Assembly (NCBI RefSeq): GCF_002868715.1
Contig: NZ_PKLZ01000008.1
Span: forward strand, 1-64,000
From: Kineobactrum sediminis
GTDB lineage: Bacteria; Pseudomonadota; Gammaproteobacteria; Pseudomonadales; Halieaceae
DNA: 64,000 nucleotides
Direction: 5' to 3'
The notes beneath the pieces were generated by a model. That model was not told the DNA's origin. It ran no database searches and worked only from the letters and a program-made list of their open reading frames with translations. Position 1 is the first letter of the stretch, and each line of letters opens with the position of its first letter. Below, piece after piece: positions 7,874-16,823 of this stretch. A program made the position numbers and the translations under genes.

Positions 7874-8569
7874 TCAACCACTTACAAAAGTCTCACAGAC
7901 CCGAAAATCAACTGGTTCGTCAATATCAAAAGACCTGGCCCTAGGCATTATCGATGCCCGCAACCGGTCAGTGAACAATGTCTTCTTATTCATCAAAGTT
8001 TCTGCCCTAGCCACATAAACAGCCCCATTTAATCGATACTCTATTCGGTAGCCCTGAGACCGATTACCCGACAAATCAACGCCGCTGAAAGTCGAGTGAT
8101 CATCGATAACACCAACCCAGGACGTCGGGTGATCAACCTCGCAAACGCTTACAACGGTGTCGCTGCAACCCGTTTCCTCAAACACCTTTACCGCTGCCAG
8201 GATATCATCCGTATTGCGAAGCGGAGATGTCGGCTGTAAAAGAATCAAAATATCCGCTGCATAACCGGCTGCATGCTCTGCTTTAATAGCATCAATCAGC
8301 ACATCCGCAGTTGTTGCAGTATCAGTTGCCAGCTCATCAGGGCGCTTGTGAGCGATGACACCCTGCTCTGCGTATTCCTGTGCCAGGCTTAAAATTTCGT
8401 CGTCATCGCTTGTTACCAAAATGCGTGCATCCAAGGATGTTGCTAAGGCTGTTTCGATGGACCAGCAAATCAGAGGCTTGCCGGCAAGTGGAAGTATGTT
8501 TTTCCGGGGTAGCCGCCTGCTTCCACCCCTGGCAGGGATCACCATAAGTACTTTGTGGGAATCATCCAT
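7874..8569 (-). CDS. legF: CMP-nonulosonate (acylneuraminate) cytidylyltransferase
   Basis: A 231-residue enzyme that activates a nonulosonic acid with CTP to give the CMP-sugar used by the sialyltransferase. It shows the nucleotide-binding start MVIPARGGSRRLPRKNI, the LLQPTSPLR motif near residue 95, and the closing SFDIDEPVDF, all typical of NeuA/PseF/LegF. The longer open frame starts at 8611, but the ATG at 8569 is preferred because it overlaps the upstream stop (AATGGATGA) and begins just before the conserved strand. Last gene of the legionaminate-type pathway before the insertion scar. The cognate acid is inferred from the neighbours; neuA is the alternative name. Confidence 0.8.
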   Translation of the reverse strand: MDDSHKVLMVIPARGGSRRLPRKNILPLAGKPLICWSIETALATSLDARILVTSDDDEILSLAQEYAEQGVIAHKRPDELATDTATTADVLIDAIKAEHAAGYAADILILLQPTSPLRNTDDILAAVKVFEETGCSDTVVSVCEVDHPTSWVGVIDDHSTFSGVDLSGNRSQGYRIEYRLNGAVYVARAETLMNKKTLFTDRLRASIMPRARSFDIDEPVDFRVCETFVSG

Positions 8570-9617
8570 TGAAGCCACTCGCCGCCTCGCCTTGGGCACG
8601 CTGGAAGTCATCCATCCGCCCTATATCCAACCAATACTCGTGGATCGGAAACATGTAAACCGGCTTCTCTGCGTCGATCTGCTGCTCCAGTAGCGTGGGC
8701 ATATCAATTCTGATGTCAGGCCCAACACTTTTAACGAGTTCAGGGTTGAGCAAATAGATACCGGCATTCACGAAAAATTTCTGTATCGGTTTCTCAACCA
8801 TCGATTTGATCTGTGTACCCTGGCTGGTAATTACACCATAGGGAACTTGATACTCATATTCCCTCACACACATGGTTGCAGCGCTACCATGATTTTCGTG
8901 AAACTCCAGAAAGCTGTGTATGTTTAGCGATGTCAGTAAATCTCCGTTCATCATAAACAGCGGCAGATCTATTTCATCATGCGGCAAAAGGCCCAGAGCA
9001 CCACCTGTCCCCAGAGGTTCGTCTTCGTAAACGTACTGAATACTGATCCCCCATTTTTCACCATTACCAAAGTGCTCGCGAATCACTTCCGGCATGTAGT
9101 GGGTCGATATGTAGAAGCGGTGAAAGCCAGCATCTACAAAATTGAGAAGGATCTGCTCCAAAATTGGCTTGTCACCCACTTTCAACATTGGCTTGGGGCA
9201 ATTGTTAGTCAATGGGCGCAGCCGAGTACCAAACCCTCCTGCCATTAGAAAGACTGGGTTGTCATGGCGGTGTTTGTTCAGCAGATCATGTAAGTTCGCG
9301 AGACCAACTACTTTTCTATAGCTATCCACCAGCGGTAACTGAAGCACCTCGTACTGCTCCATGAGTGCCAGAAGACGACTCTCAGTCCAGCCTTGCCCCG
9401 CAGTTTTGGGATTGGCATTCATCACCTTGTTAACCGGCGCATCCAGCGGTAAGCGTTTCAGCAAAGCGCGTCGAACATCACCATCTGTGAGCGTACCAAG
9501 TAAAACGTCGGCTTCATCCACAACCAGAACAATACGAAGGGCTGCTTTGTCCAGAACCGCAATGGCTTGTTCCAGGCTCACGTCAGGATTCACTAATGCG
9601 TTACGCCACTGCTTCAT
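8562..9617 (-). CDS. ptmE: CBS-domain sugar-1-phosphate nucleotidyltransferase (PtmE-like)
   Basis: A 351-residue two-part protein. Residues about 1-115 are a pair of CBS motifs (LTDGDVRRALLKRLPLDAPV and LPLVDSYRKVVGL). Residues about 120-350 are a nucleotidyltransferase with MAGGFGTRLRPLT, PKPMLKVGDKPILEQIL and the metal-site MNGDLLT. In Campylobacter jejuni the equivalent, PtmE, makes GDP-GlcNAc as the entry sugar of legionaminate synthesis. The same CBS-plus-transferase layout in the same gene neighbourhood argues for that role. The CBS pair may bind nucleotide and regulate activity. Start ATG 9617 overlaps legG by four bases. Confidence 0.78.
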   Translation of the reverse strand: MKQWRNALVNPDVSLEQAIAVLDKAALRIVLVVDEADVLLGTLTDGDVRRALLKRLPLDAPVNKVMNANPKTAGQGWTESRLLALMEQYEVLQLPLVDSYRKVVGLANLHDLLNKHRHDNPVFLMAGGFGTRLRPLTNNCPKPMLKVGDKPILEQILLNFVDAGFHRFYISTHYMPEVIREHFGNGEKWGISIQYVYEDEPLGTGGALGLLPHDEIDLPLFMMNGDLLTSLNIHSFLEFHENHGSAATMCVREYEYQVPYGVITSQGTQIKSMVEKPIQKFFVNAGIYLLNPELVKSVGPDIRIDMPTLLEQQIDAEKPVYMFPIHEYWLDIGRMDDFQRAQGEAASGFNG

Positions 9618-10807
9618 TGCTGTTCCCTTGCTTTGTAAGTACCCGAAAGTGACAAATTGTAAAAAGATTTTTTCAATAGGTTATCGAGCGAGGAGTCTGC
9701 AAGTACCTGCACAATCGCTTTACTCGCACCACCATTACCATATGGGTTGTCGACGGCATCAAGCGAGCTCCTAAAAGTTGGCGAGTACAATCTATCGATT
9801 GCCTCAAGAATAGCGGCTTTAGTGGGTTCACAATCAATTACGCTCGCAGCTTTCAGACGCCCTTTTTGCCGATCTCCGATATTGACAGTACCAATGTTAA
9901 AAGCCGGTGCTTCCAATAGACCACTTGAAGAATTACCAATAACACCGTCTACCTGAGCCATGCAGGAAAAATATCGAAGTTGGCCAAGAGAGGCATACAT
10001 GCTGGCATTGTCATGAGAACTTACGAACTCATGAACTATCTTGGTTAGTTCACGTCCGCCAGTGTCAGCGTTGGGCATAGTGAAGATGAGGTGAGTCTGC
10101 TTTAGCTCGGCTAGAGCATTAAGCAGGGCATTCAGTTGCTCTTTAGAACTTTCCTCCCTTTCAAGAGTCACCGGATGAAAGGTGATCAGTAGGTTCTTAT
10201 CATCCAAAACAGCGTCGATTGACTTTTCCAGCTCTTCCCGGCTCAACAACTCAAGACGCTTAATAGCATCGATACCCATTCCCCCGACATTGAACACACG
10301 CTCCGGAGACTCACCTAGTTGAATGACACGGTGCCGATACTCTTCCGCTGCCACAAAATGCAGGTGAGACATTTTTGTAATCGAATGCCGGATAGCCTCA
10401 TCAAACGCACCCTCTGTCGTTTCTCCACCATGCAGGTGTGCGATCGGAATCCCTGCAATCAAAGCTGCAGATGTCGCTGAAAAAATCTCGAACCGGTCAC
10501 CCAATACCACAACGATATCAGGCTTCAAGCGTTGGTAGGCATCTGCAAAGCCTATAACACCAAGCCCCATAGATTTCGTGACAGCTGTGCTCGTGTCGGA
10601 ACTTAGCAGCATTTCAACTTTTATATCAATGATGAAACCAGCAGCTTCAATTTCCTGGTAGGTAGATCCGAACTCTGGTGACAGGTGCATTCCGGTTACA
10701 GCAACCTGGAGTTCAAGCGCCGGATGTTGCCGAATATCTTCCATTAAGTAGCGCAAAAGACCAAACTCGGCTCTAGTACCAGTGACAACACAAACCTTTC
10801 GGGTCAC
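9614..10807 (-). CDS. legG: Hydrolysing NDP-sugar 2-epimerase (LegG/NeuC family)
   Basis: A 397-residue enzyme that removes the nucleotide and inverts C2, releasing the free mannosamine-type sugar used by the synthase. Family signs are the N-terminal VCVVTGTRAEFGLLRYLM, VVVLGDRFE near residue 95, HLHGGETTEGAFDEAIRHSI, and the late GNSSSGLLEAPAF and VNIGDRQKGR motifs. Length matches NeuC/LegG/NnaA. Overlaps of four bases on both sides place it in one operon with legI and the nucleotidyltransferase. The GDP-sugar substrate is inferred from the PtmE-like gene and not read from the protein. Confidence 0.85.
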   Translation of the reverse strand: MTRKVCVVTGTRAEFGLLRYLMEDIRQHPALELQVAVTGMHLSPEFGSTYQEIEAAGFIIDIKVEMLLSSDTSTAVTKSMGLGVIGFADAYQRLKPDIVVVLGDRFEIFSATSAALIAGIPIAHLHGGETTEGAFDEAIRHSITKMSHLHFVAAEEYRHRVIQLGESPERVFNVGGMGIDAIKRLELLSREELEKSIDAVLDDKNLLITFHPVTLEREESSKEQLNALLNALAELKQTHLIFTMPNADTGGRELTKIVHEFVSSHDNASMYASLGQLRYFSCMAQVDGVIGNSSSGLLEAPAFNIGTVNIGDRQKGRLKAASVIDCEPTKAAILEAIDRLYSPTFRSSLDAVDNPYGNGGASKAIVQVLADSSLDNLLKKSFYNLSLSGTYKAREQQ

Positions 10808-11808
10808 AACTCTATCAACTCATCTTCGTCAAAGCCCCGGGGTGCTTTACGACCAAGGACCTCATCCCATCGCATGGGAGAAACGCCTGTACCGGGCCGC
10901 TTTGCAACAAGGTTTTCAGCGCTGAAAAGTTCGCCCCGTCTGATTGGCTGAGCCGCTACCAGCGACTTACGGGCTATAGGTTTGTTCTTTAGTTCACTGG
11001 AGCCCGGGCGTTTAATGCCGTCTCCCATAGCTTTTTCTATGTTACGGATGGCCGATACCATGGCCTTTAGCTCATCTGGTTCAAGGCTTGCGCGATGATC
11101 GGGGCCTGGCAAGGAGCGGTTCAACGTGAAATGCTTTTCAATCACTGATGCGCCCAGCGCAACCGCTGCAATGGGGACTTCGATACCTTGCGTGTGATCA
11201 GAGTATCCAATTCCGACACCAAAGGCCTTACCCATGTTAGCCATAGCGTTTAGATTCACTTCATCCATGGGCGTTGGGTACTCTGTGGTGCAATGCAGAA
11301 CAGTAATGCACTCCCTAGGGGTGCCGGCTTTTTCAACCGCGTCTATGGCAGCTTCGATCTCACCCATCGTGGCCATCCCAGTGGAGAGGAATACCGGCTT
11401 ACCGTGCCGGGTCAAATATCTGAGATAAGGCAGATTGGTCAACTCTCCAGAGGGGACTTTCACATAATCCAGCGCGTGCAGATCTTCGAGTAAATCAATG
11501 CTCTCATGGTCAAAGGCTGTTGAGAAAAATCCGATCCCGTATTTCTTACATTCATCTATTAATTCGACATGATTCTCTCGGGTCAACTCAAGTTGTCGGA
11601 TCATATCCCCCTGAGATTCCGCAGGGTCGGTTGTGTTTTTTTGGTAGTCCGCTTTCGGGGCAGATTTGGAAACGATCTTATTCGCAATAAACGTCTGGAA
11701 TTTGACAAGGTCTGCACCGGCTTCTGCCGCAGCAGCAATCAGCTTTTTCGCCAGAACCATGTCACCGTTATGGTTAACACCCGCTTCTGCTATGATCAGA
11801 GTTTTCAT
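10804..11808 (-). CDS. legI: Nonulosonic acid synthase (LegI/NeuB family)
   Basis: A 334-residue enzyme that condenses phosphoenolpyruvate with a six-carbon sugar to make the nine-carbon acid. The TIM barrel starts with IIAEAGVNHNG, contains KFQTF, VPSGELTNLPYL, LSTGMA and HCTTEYP, and has the barrel-end GYSDHT and EKHFTLN motifs. Residues from about 275 form the SAF/antifreeze-like domain (ARKSLVAAQPIRRGE) that closes the neighbouring active site in the dimer. The length is slightly short but normal. Embedded in the operon with four-base overlaps on both sides. LegI is preferred over NeuB because of the legB/legC neighbours. Confidence 0.87.
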   Translation of the reverse strand: MKTLIIAEAGVNHNGDMVLAKKLIAAAAEAGADLVKFQTFIANKIVSKSAPKADYQKNTTDPAESQGDMIRQLELTRENHVELIDECKKYGIGFFSTAFDHESIDLLEDLHALDYVKVPSGELTNLPYLRYLTRHGKPVFLSTGMATMGEIEAAIDAVEKAGTPRECITVLHCTTEYPTPMDEVNLNAMANMGKAFGVGIGYSDHTQGIEVPIAAVALGASVIEKHFTLNRSLPGPDHRASLEPDELKAMVSAIRNIEKAMGDGIKRPGSSELKNKPIARKSLVAAQPIRRGELFSAENLVAKRPGTGVSPMRWDEVLGRKAPRGFDEDELIEL

Positions 11809-12443
11809 TTAATCCTCTTTGCCGGCACACCTACATAAATGCCATTTGGTTCGCAGTCTTCGGTCACCACAGCACCGGAACCGATAACCGAATTCATGCC
11901 AATAGTAAGTCGGCGCTTGTCGTCACCCTGATTAATGACGGCACCTGCTCCAACCCAAACGCCTTGTCTTAGGTGAACATTGCCCGATATATTGGCTCCA
12001 GGAGCGACGTGGACAAAGTGCTCAACCACGCAGTCGTGTGCGATGGTGGCGTTTTGATTGAATAGCACAAAGCTTTCAACTGCGATGTTACTAGTAAAAC
12101 GAACACCTGCGGCAACTATGACGCCCTGAGCTTCATTGATTACTTTCCGCTGCCTGTAACCAAATGTGGCGCTTGGATGAACGAGGTTGGAGAAATCTAA
12201 TTTGCCCTCAAATCGAAGAGCCACTTTTCGCCGAATTTCGTTGTCACCAATCCCAATCACAAATGGATAATGAGAATAAGCTCCAACCTCTTTTTCGAGA
12301 ATGACTTCTCCGGCACCTATCCAACCCGCAACCTCGATCTCATCTCGCGCAACATAAAACGGTTCAATCCCACAAGCCCGAGCAACGTCACCCGCTTCTC
12401 GACCCATACCAGAAGTTCCGAAAATACCAATACGCTTTTTCAT
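11805..12443 (-). CDS. legH: Sugar O/N-acetyltransferase, left-handed beta-helix (LegH/NeuD type)
   Basis: A 212-residue protein with an N-terminal Rossmann-like half (KRIGIFGTSGMGREAGDVA) and a C-terminal hexapeptide-repeat helix (FTSNIAVESFVLFNQNATIA, HVAPGANISG, VWVGAGAVINQG). It ends in IYVGVPAKRI, typical of PglD/NeuD/LegH. The His in IAHDCVV is the likely catalytic base. In the legionaminate pathway this enzyme acetylates the 4-amino sugar made by the aminotransferase. Four-base overlaps with both neighbours. PglD-like bacillosamine synthesis is the main alternative, but the legI/legG genes favour legionaminate. Confidence 0.82.
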   Translation of the reverse strand: MKKRIGIFGTSGMGREAGDVARACGIEPFYVARDEIEVAGWIGAGEVILEKEVGAYSHYPFVIGIGDNEIRRKVALRFEGKLDFSNLVHPSATFGYRQRKVINEAQGVIVAAGVRFTSNIAVESFVLFNQNATIAHDCVVEHFVHVAPGANISGNVHLRQGVWVGAGAVINQGDDKRRLTIGMNSVIGSGAVVTEDCEPNGIYVGVPAKRIK

Positions 12444-13588
12444 AGACGCTCAAGCACTACACTGCTCGGCAAATTCACCACCCGCTCTTCCAGCCATTGT
12501 GCGTTGGTTAGATCCCCTCGCCGGCAATTTTGGTACATTATCAGATGATTCATCAATGCCCATATAGGGCGGGTCATCACCCCTTTTTTATTCGTACTAT
12601 CGAGCAGACTATCCCGGTCTTCTTTGCTTTCACAAATAACTGCATTAAGCCAATAGTTAGAGCGGCAATCGACGGGCTCTTTCACAAACTGTAGCGCACC
12701 GCCTTTAAAAAAGGTCTCGTAGGCAGCGGCAAGCATTCGCTTGGCTTCTATAAAGGAGCCCAGCTGTTCTAACTGGGCGCAGCCAAGCGCAGCATTCAGG
12801 TTGGGTAGCCGATAGTTGTAACCCACTTCATCATGAATGTATTCGTAGGTATGGGGTTTTTTGGCCGTTGTTGTCAGGTGTTTAGCTCTATCCGCCATAG
12901 CCTTTCCCGCCAAAATCATGCCGCCACCGCCAGTGGTCATAATTTTGTTGCCGTTAAAGCTCAAGATGCCAATAGCTCCAAAAGTACCGGTATGTTGACC
13001 TTTATAGAAGCTGCCAAGGGATTCCGCGGCATCCTCAACCATGTGGAGACCCCAGCGCTGAGTCACCTCACATAACCCATCCAGGTCGGCAGGATGACCA
13101 AAGGTGTGCATCGGTACGCAGGCTCGTATGGCTTTACCATCCGATTTAGTGCGGCACACTCCCTCAGTATCGACTTGAGCGTTTTCGTCCAGCCAGGCTT
13201 CCAGTGCGTCTGGCGACAAACCCAGCGTATCGCGATCGACATCTACAAATACCGGTTCAGCGCCGCAATAGGCAATAGCATTACAAGTCGCTACAAACGT
13301 CAGAGGCTGTGTGATTACCAAATCCCCGGGCTCAACTCCAGTCAGCTTCAAGCCGACATGCAACGCGGCCGTACCGTTCACAGTGGCAACCGCCCGGGGC
13401 GACCCTGTGTAATTCGCCATGTCTTTCTCAAAGCGATCTACATAGGCGCCAACACTGGAAACAAACGTGGATTCTATAGTGTCAACCACATACTCTTTCG
13501 CTCGGCCCGGGAAAACCGGCGCGTGAAGTGGAATAAATTCGCTGGTACCGAAGTAATCCCGAACAAACTCAGTCAGGTGCTTACTCAA
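12440..13588 (-). CDS. legC: PLP-dependent sugar aminotransferase (LegC, DegT/DnrJ family)
   Basis: A 382-residue pyridoxal-phosphate enzyme that aminates C4 of the 4-keto-6-deoxy nucleotide sugar. Cofactor-site motifs are NGTAALHVGL (phosphate-binding), VEDAAESLGS (Asp to the pyridine nitrogen) and the Schiff-base lysine in SFNGNKIMTTGGGG. The N-terminal FIPLHAPVFPGRAKEYV is characteristic of the LegC/neighbour subfamily. Seven bases separate it from the dehydratase, and it overlaps legH by four. Cytoplasmic. Confidence 0.85.
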   Translation of the reverse strand: MSKHLTEFVRDYFGTSEFIPLHAPVFPGRAKEYVVDTIESTFVSSVGAYVDRFEKDMANYTGSPRAVATVNGTAALHVGLKLTGVEPGDLVITQPLTFVATCNAIAYCGAEPVFVDVDRDTLGLSPDALEAWLDENAQVDTEGVCRTKSDGKAIRACVPMHTFGHPADLDGLCEVTQRWGLHMVEDAAESLGSFYKGQHTGTFGAIGILSFNGNKIMTTGGGGMILAGKAMADRAKHLTTTAKKPHTYEYIHDEVGYNYRLPNLNAALGCAQLEQLGSFIEAKRMLAAAYETFFKGGALQFVKEPVDCRSNYWLNAVICESKEDRDSLLDSTNKKGVMTRPIWALMNHLIMYQNCRRGDLTNAQWLEERVVNLPSSVVLERL

Positions 13589-13595
13589 AATGGCC

Positions 13596-14786
13596 TCACA
13601 TCTTACTGTCGAGGTATTTGCCGGTTTCTTTATGGCCGAAATCCGGAATTAGGCGAAAAAATAGTTGCACGATATCTTCTTTTCTCCAGGCTAGCTTATG
13701 TTTCATCGACGCTATGCGCTCCTCGAATTCACTCAGCAGCTCCTCATCAAATATAGCTTCATTCTTAATGATCCCCATGTTGTCAAAACGTTCCATGTCC
13801 AGCACTTCTTGATCTGTGTAGAACTCTTCGAAATCCTTTTCTCCAGTGGTATCACTATTGCTAAACAGGCACGGCCACTTCCCTTGCTCCGGAAGGGTCT
13901 TTGCCAACTCTCTAGCCTCATCCTCATCACGGCACAGTACCGGCTCCAGCCCCTTCTGTCTGAGGTACTTCACGGCGATATCAGCAAAAGAGACCAGGTG
14001 AAGCACTTCGCTCAGCTTCGGGAAAAAAATATCCCTGTTATCACCAAAAATGCAGGACATCAGGCAAAGCTCGCCAGATTCTTTTGGCGTAACAAAGTAA
14101 CGCCGGACATCCATGGGGGCAACGATGGGTTGCCGTTTTTCGAGGCGTTGGTTAAAGCCATGAAGCAATGAGCCATCCGAAAACGCCACGTTGGCGAACC
14201 GCGCAGTGGAAATTTTCATACCCTGGCTACGGCGCATCAGGAACATTTCCATGATGCGCTTCGACGCACCCATCATATTCACTGGATTCGCCGCCTTATC
14301 CGTGGACACACAGAAATACTTGGTCACGCCTGCCTCACTTGCCTGCCGCACAGTTTTGTCTGTGTTAAACACATTGACGTCGACCATACGCATGAGCGTA
14401 AAAGGATCTTCCTCACTGCGCACATGCTTAAGCGCTGACAGATTAAGAACGTAGTCGTAACCGCCATCGGCCTTGAAAAACGCATCGTACTCAATGGAAC
14501 CAATATCTAGCGCGAAAGTACGGAAATCACCCGGGATATAACCAAAACTACTTCGAATGTCGCGAACCAGCTCCACCAAATTGTTTTCACTAATATCGAC
14601 AACGTGGAGCCTTGTAGGGGCACGTTTGAAGATTTCTTTGGTGACAGCCTGGCCTATCGAGCCGGCACCGCCGAGGATTAGGAATCGAGAAGCGCCAACA
14701 ATTTCGGAGAGTTCGGCTTCATGGTTTTGGATGTCGGTGGAGAAGAGCTCTTTGTCTCTGTCTATCAGACTTAGAATTGAATTCAT
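13596..14786 (-). CDS. legB: NDP-GlcNAc 4,6-dehydratase (LegB)
   Basis: A 396-residue extended short-chain dehydrogenase. The NAD site is FLILGGAGSIGQAV (residues about 32-45) and the catalytic region is CVSTDKAANPVNMMGASKR. Met-x-x-x-Lys replaces the usual Tyr-x-x-x-Lys, as is normal in the FlaA1/PglF/WbpM/LegB group. It lacks the membrane helices of WbpM and PglF, so it is the soluble type. It performs the first committed step, making the 4-keto-6-deoxy sugar for LegC. First enzyme gene of the pathway, 15 bases after the flippase gene. Confidence 0.85.
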   Translation of the reverse strand: MNSILSLIDRDKELFSTDIQNHEAELSEIVGASRFLILGGAGSIGQAVTKEIFKRAPTRLHVVDISENNLVELVRDIRSSFGYIPGDFRTFALDIGSIEYDAFFKADGGYDYVLNLSALKHVRSEEDPFTLMRMVDVNVFNTDKTVRQASEAGVTKYFCVSTDKAANPVNMMGASKRIMEMFLMRRSQGMKISTARFANVAFSDGSLLHGFNQRLEKRQPIVAPMDVRRYFVTPKESGELCLMSCIFGDNRDIFFPKLSEVLHLVSFADIAVKYLRQKGLEPVLCRDEDEARELAKTLPEQGKWPCLFSNSDTTGEKDFEEFYTDQEVLDMERFDNMGIIKNEAIFDEELLSEFEERIASMKHKLAWRKEDIVQLFFRLIPDFGHKETGKYLDSKM

Positions 14787-14801
14787 ACTTCATTCCAAAA
14801 G

Positions 14802-16079
14802 TTAATTCCTCAATGCAAACCAAGGCATGGAGTGTCGTTTCTGAGCGACATACCATGAAAGTAAAAAACGGAGTGCCATTGAGAAGCAAAAGGCGTATGC
14901 CGCGCCCTCAAGGCCGAGGTGACGAACTAAGACAAGCAGCAGGAAAAAATTAACCAAACCCGCAAGCACGCTTGCTACAGACAGGAGGCCCGTTCGCTTT
15001 GAGAAAAAAATGTAATTTGTAACCATTAAATACATGCCACTAAAGACGTGCCCCAATATGAGCCATCCAATGACGTCGCCAGCTCTGGCGTAATCTGCTC
15101 CGGCAACAAATAATATCAACCAGGGCCCAACGAGGAATCCAACACCTGCCCCCAAAAGGATAAAACAAAACCAAGCATAGGTATAACGAACAATCTGTCG
15201 CTTTTCAGCTTCATCATCTCGCTTTAGTCGCTCAAAAAGCCACGGTACGTAAGCTTTATTGATAGCGTCAAATACTAACGATATAGCCATCCCGAACTGC
15301 ACCGCAACCATGTAAATACCTGCTTCAGCCAAACCTAGTTCAGCGCTGATCACGAAACGGTCTACGGTGGTTAACAGGAATACACCTCCCACATGCGGGA
15401 TGAGTGGAACACCGAACCTAAGCGCTTCTCGAATATAGTCAGCCCGCCACACAAAAAATTTGAGTAGATCATCTCTTTTCAATAGCCACAACGCTAAAAG
15501 TCCAAAACTCCCCGCCGCCACAATCTGCGCGAGAATACGACCGTCTGATCCTTGCAAGAACACAACAACCAGAAGAAGTGACAGACCAACGTTAAGGAGA
15601 CTCTTGGAAATCTGCAGCGCTCCATAGGATTTGGCCTTTTTTCTGACTTGCCACTGCCCCAGCCGAATCTGAGCGATTATGGTTGCTGCTGTTGTCAGGC
15701 CGGCTAAAAGCACCCATTTAGTGTCAAGACCTAGCCATTGCCCAAATTCACCACTGAACACAAACAGAATACTGAGCATAATCAACGTCGTTACAAGCAG
15801 GATTTGCAAGCAAGAGCCGATAAATTCTTTTAAGTCATTTGCCGCCAAGTTTCCATCATAAAACTTCCGGCCGGCAGCGCCATGAAGACTCAGCCCGATG
15901 AACGCAGTTAAGGCCCCAAGCAAAGTTTGGAACATGGCAACTTGACCGTACTCCTCCGGGCTAAGATAACGTGTCAATACTGGAAGTAGCGCGAAAGGTA
16001 TGGCTGCATTCAGAATATTGGAAGCCAAGTATACAGCCGAGCCTGCCAAAAACGTATTGCCTTTTAATTTGGAAAACAA
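14802..16079 (-). CDS. wzx: Polysaccharide flippase, Wzx/MOP superfamily
   Basis: A 425-residue inner-membrane protein with about twelve to fourteen hydrophobic segments. It opens with AVYLASNILNAAIPFALLPV and LTRYLSPEEYGQVA, which is typical of Polysacc_synt (Wzx/RfbX) flippases. It would move the lipid-linked repeat unit from the cytoplasmic to the periplasmic face for the Wzy-like polymerase. The open frame begins with a TTG at 16079 and no better ATG is nearby. It stands first in the biosynthetic block, downstream of a 417-base gene-free leader. Confidence 0.82.
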   Translation of the reverse strand: MFSKLKGNTFLAGSAVYLASNILNAAIPFALLPVLTRYLSPEEYGQVAMFQTLLGALTAFIGLSLHGAAGRKFYDGNLAANDLKEFIGSCLQILLVTTLIMLSILFVFSGEFGQWLGLDTKWVLLAGLTTAATIIAQIRLGQWQVRKKAKSYGALQISKSLLNVGLSLLLVVVFLQGSDGRILAQIVAAGSFGLLALWLLKRDDLLKFFVWRADYIREALRFGVPLIPHVGGVFLLTTVDRFVISAELGLAEAGIYMVAVQFGMAISLVFDAINKAYVPWLFERLKRDDEAEKRQIVRYTYAWFCFILLGAGVGFLVGPWLILFVAGADYARAGDVIGWLILGHVFSGMYLMVTNYIFFSKRTGLLSVASVLAGLVNFFLLLVLVRHLGLEGAAYAFCFSMALRFLLSWYVAQKRHSMPWFALRN

Positions 16080-16496
16080 TAGCTAGCTCTGCCTTTCTGG
16101 TTTTCGCGTGAATATTTGGTCAAATTTTTCCTTCAAGGCCCATTAGTCTGAGATTTAATCTCCGTTCGTCCGCAAAGCACGGGCACCGACCAAATGCATC
16201 TCAACAACGTCGAGAGTTGTGATCGCAATGTTTTTCGGCTGGTGTTTCTCAGTGAGGGCAATTCAGCTCCAACGGGATCATTATGCACTTTCTTGAAGAA
16301 GGGAAACGATAGCGTTTTCCCTGCAACAGATCGACGGGAGTGCCCAGCACCTCGGACGGGAAGCGTATAGACTGGCGCAGGGTTGGTACGCTTTCCTACC
16401 TGTGATTTCTCATTTGCGTGGAATGTGTGCGAACACCTGACTTTGTCTTGGCGTGCATCCGGTATCGTTCAAGTTTGATTAAATATGGCACGGTAC
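16080..16496. other. Leader region without a recognisable gene
   Basis: A 417-base gap between the MarR-type regulator and the flippase gene, on the path of minus-strand transcription. No credible open frame, and no ops/JUMPstart (GGCGGTAG) match was found by eye. It could be a long untranslated leader or the remains of a lost gene; nothing further can be supported. Confidence 0.4.
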
Positions 16497-16823
16497 TTAC
16501 GTCCGCTTAGACGTCTCCGTACGCAACACTTCGATTTCCACCTTCAATGCCTCATACTCTAAAAGCTTGCGCTTCAGGAACCGGGCGGTGAGCACTGTCT
16601 TCGCCTTAACGCCACGCGGGGTGAGTAGATAAGTATATTTCAGCTTGTTTGAGTTCCGACTGAAATTTTCCATCTTCACCCACCCCTTCTGCACCAGGGC
16701 CTTAAGGCAATAGTTCAACCCACCCAGGCTGATACCCAGGTGCTGGGCCATCTGCCGTTGGGTGATGTCAGGGTTTTCCTGCAGCAGGCGCAGTACCTTG
16801 AGGTGCTGTTCGGTGTCTGACAT
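16497..16823 (-). CDS. MarR-family EPS-associated transcriptional regulator
   Basis: A 108-residue winged-helix protein. After MSDTEQHLKVLRLLQENPDI the helix-turn-helix reads TQRQMAQHLGISLGGLNYCL and the wing LLTPRGVKAKT; a basic C-terminal helix follows. This matches the small MarR_EPS family found at the head of exopolysaccharide and capsule loci. The open frame can be extended to a TTG at 16832, but ATG 16823 is the more likely start. Its place upstream of wzx and the leg operon fits a local regulator of that locus. Direct targets are inference. Confidence 0.8.
   Translation of the reverse strand: MSDTEQHLKVLRLLQENPDITQRQMAQHLGISLGGLNYCLKALVQKGWVKMENFSRNSNKLKYTYLLTPRGVKAKTVLTARFLKRKLLEYEALKVEIEVLRTETSKRT

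Noticed and set aside
7645-7881. A 78-codon minus-strand open frame beside legF
   Set aside because: It runs through an IS end and another frame of the orfA remnant; no homology seen.
16080-16496. JUMPstart/ops leader for the polysaccharide operon
   Set aside because: No GGCGGTAG-type match was found by eye in either direction.
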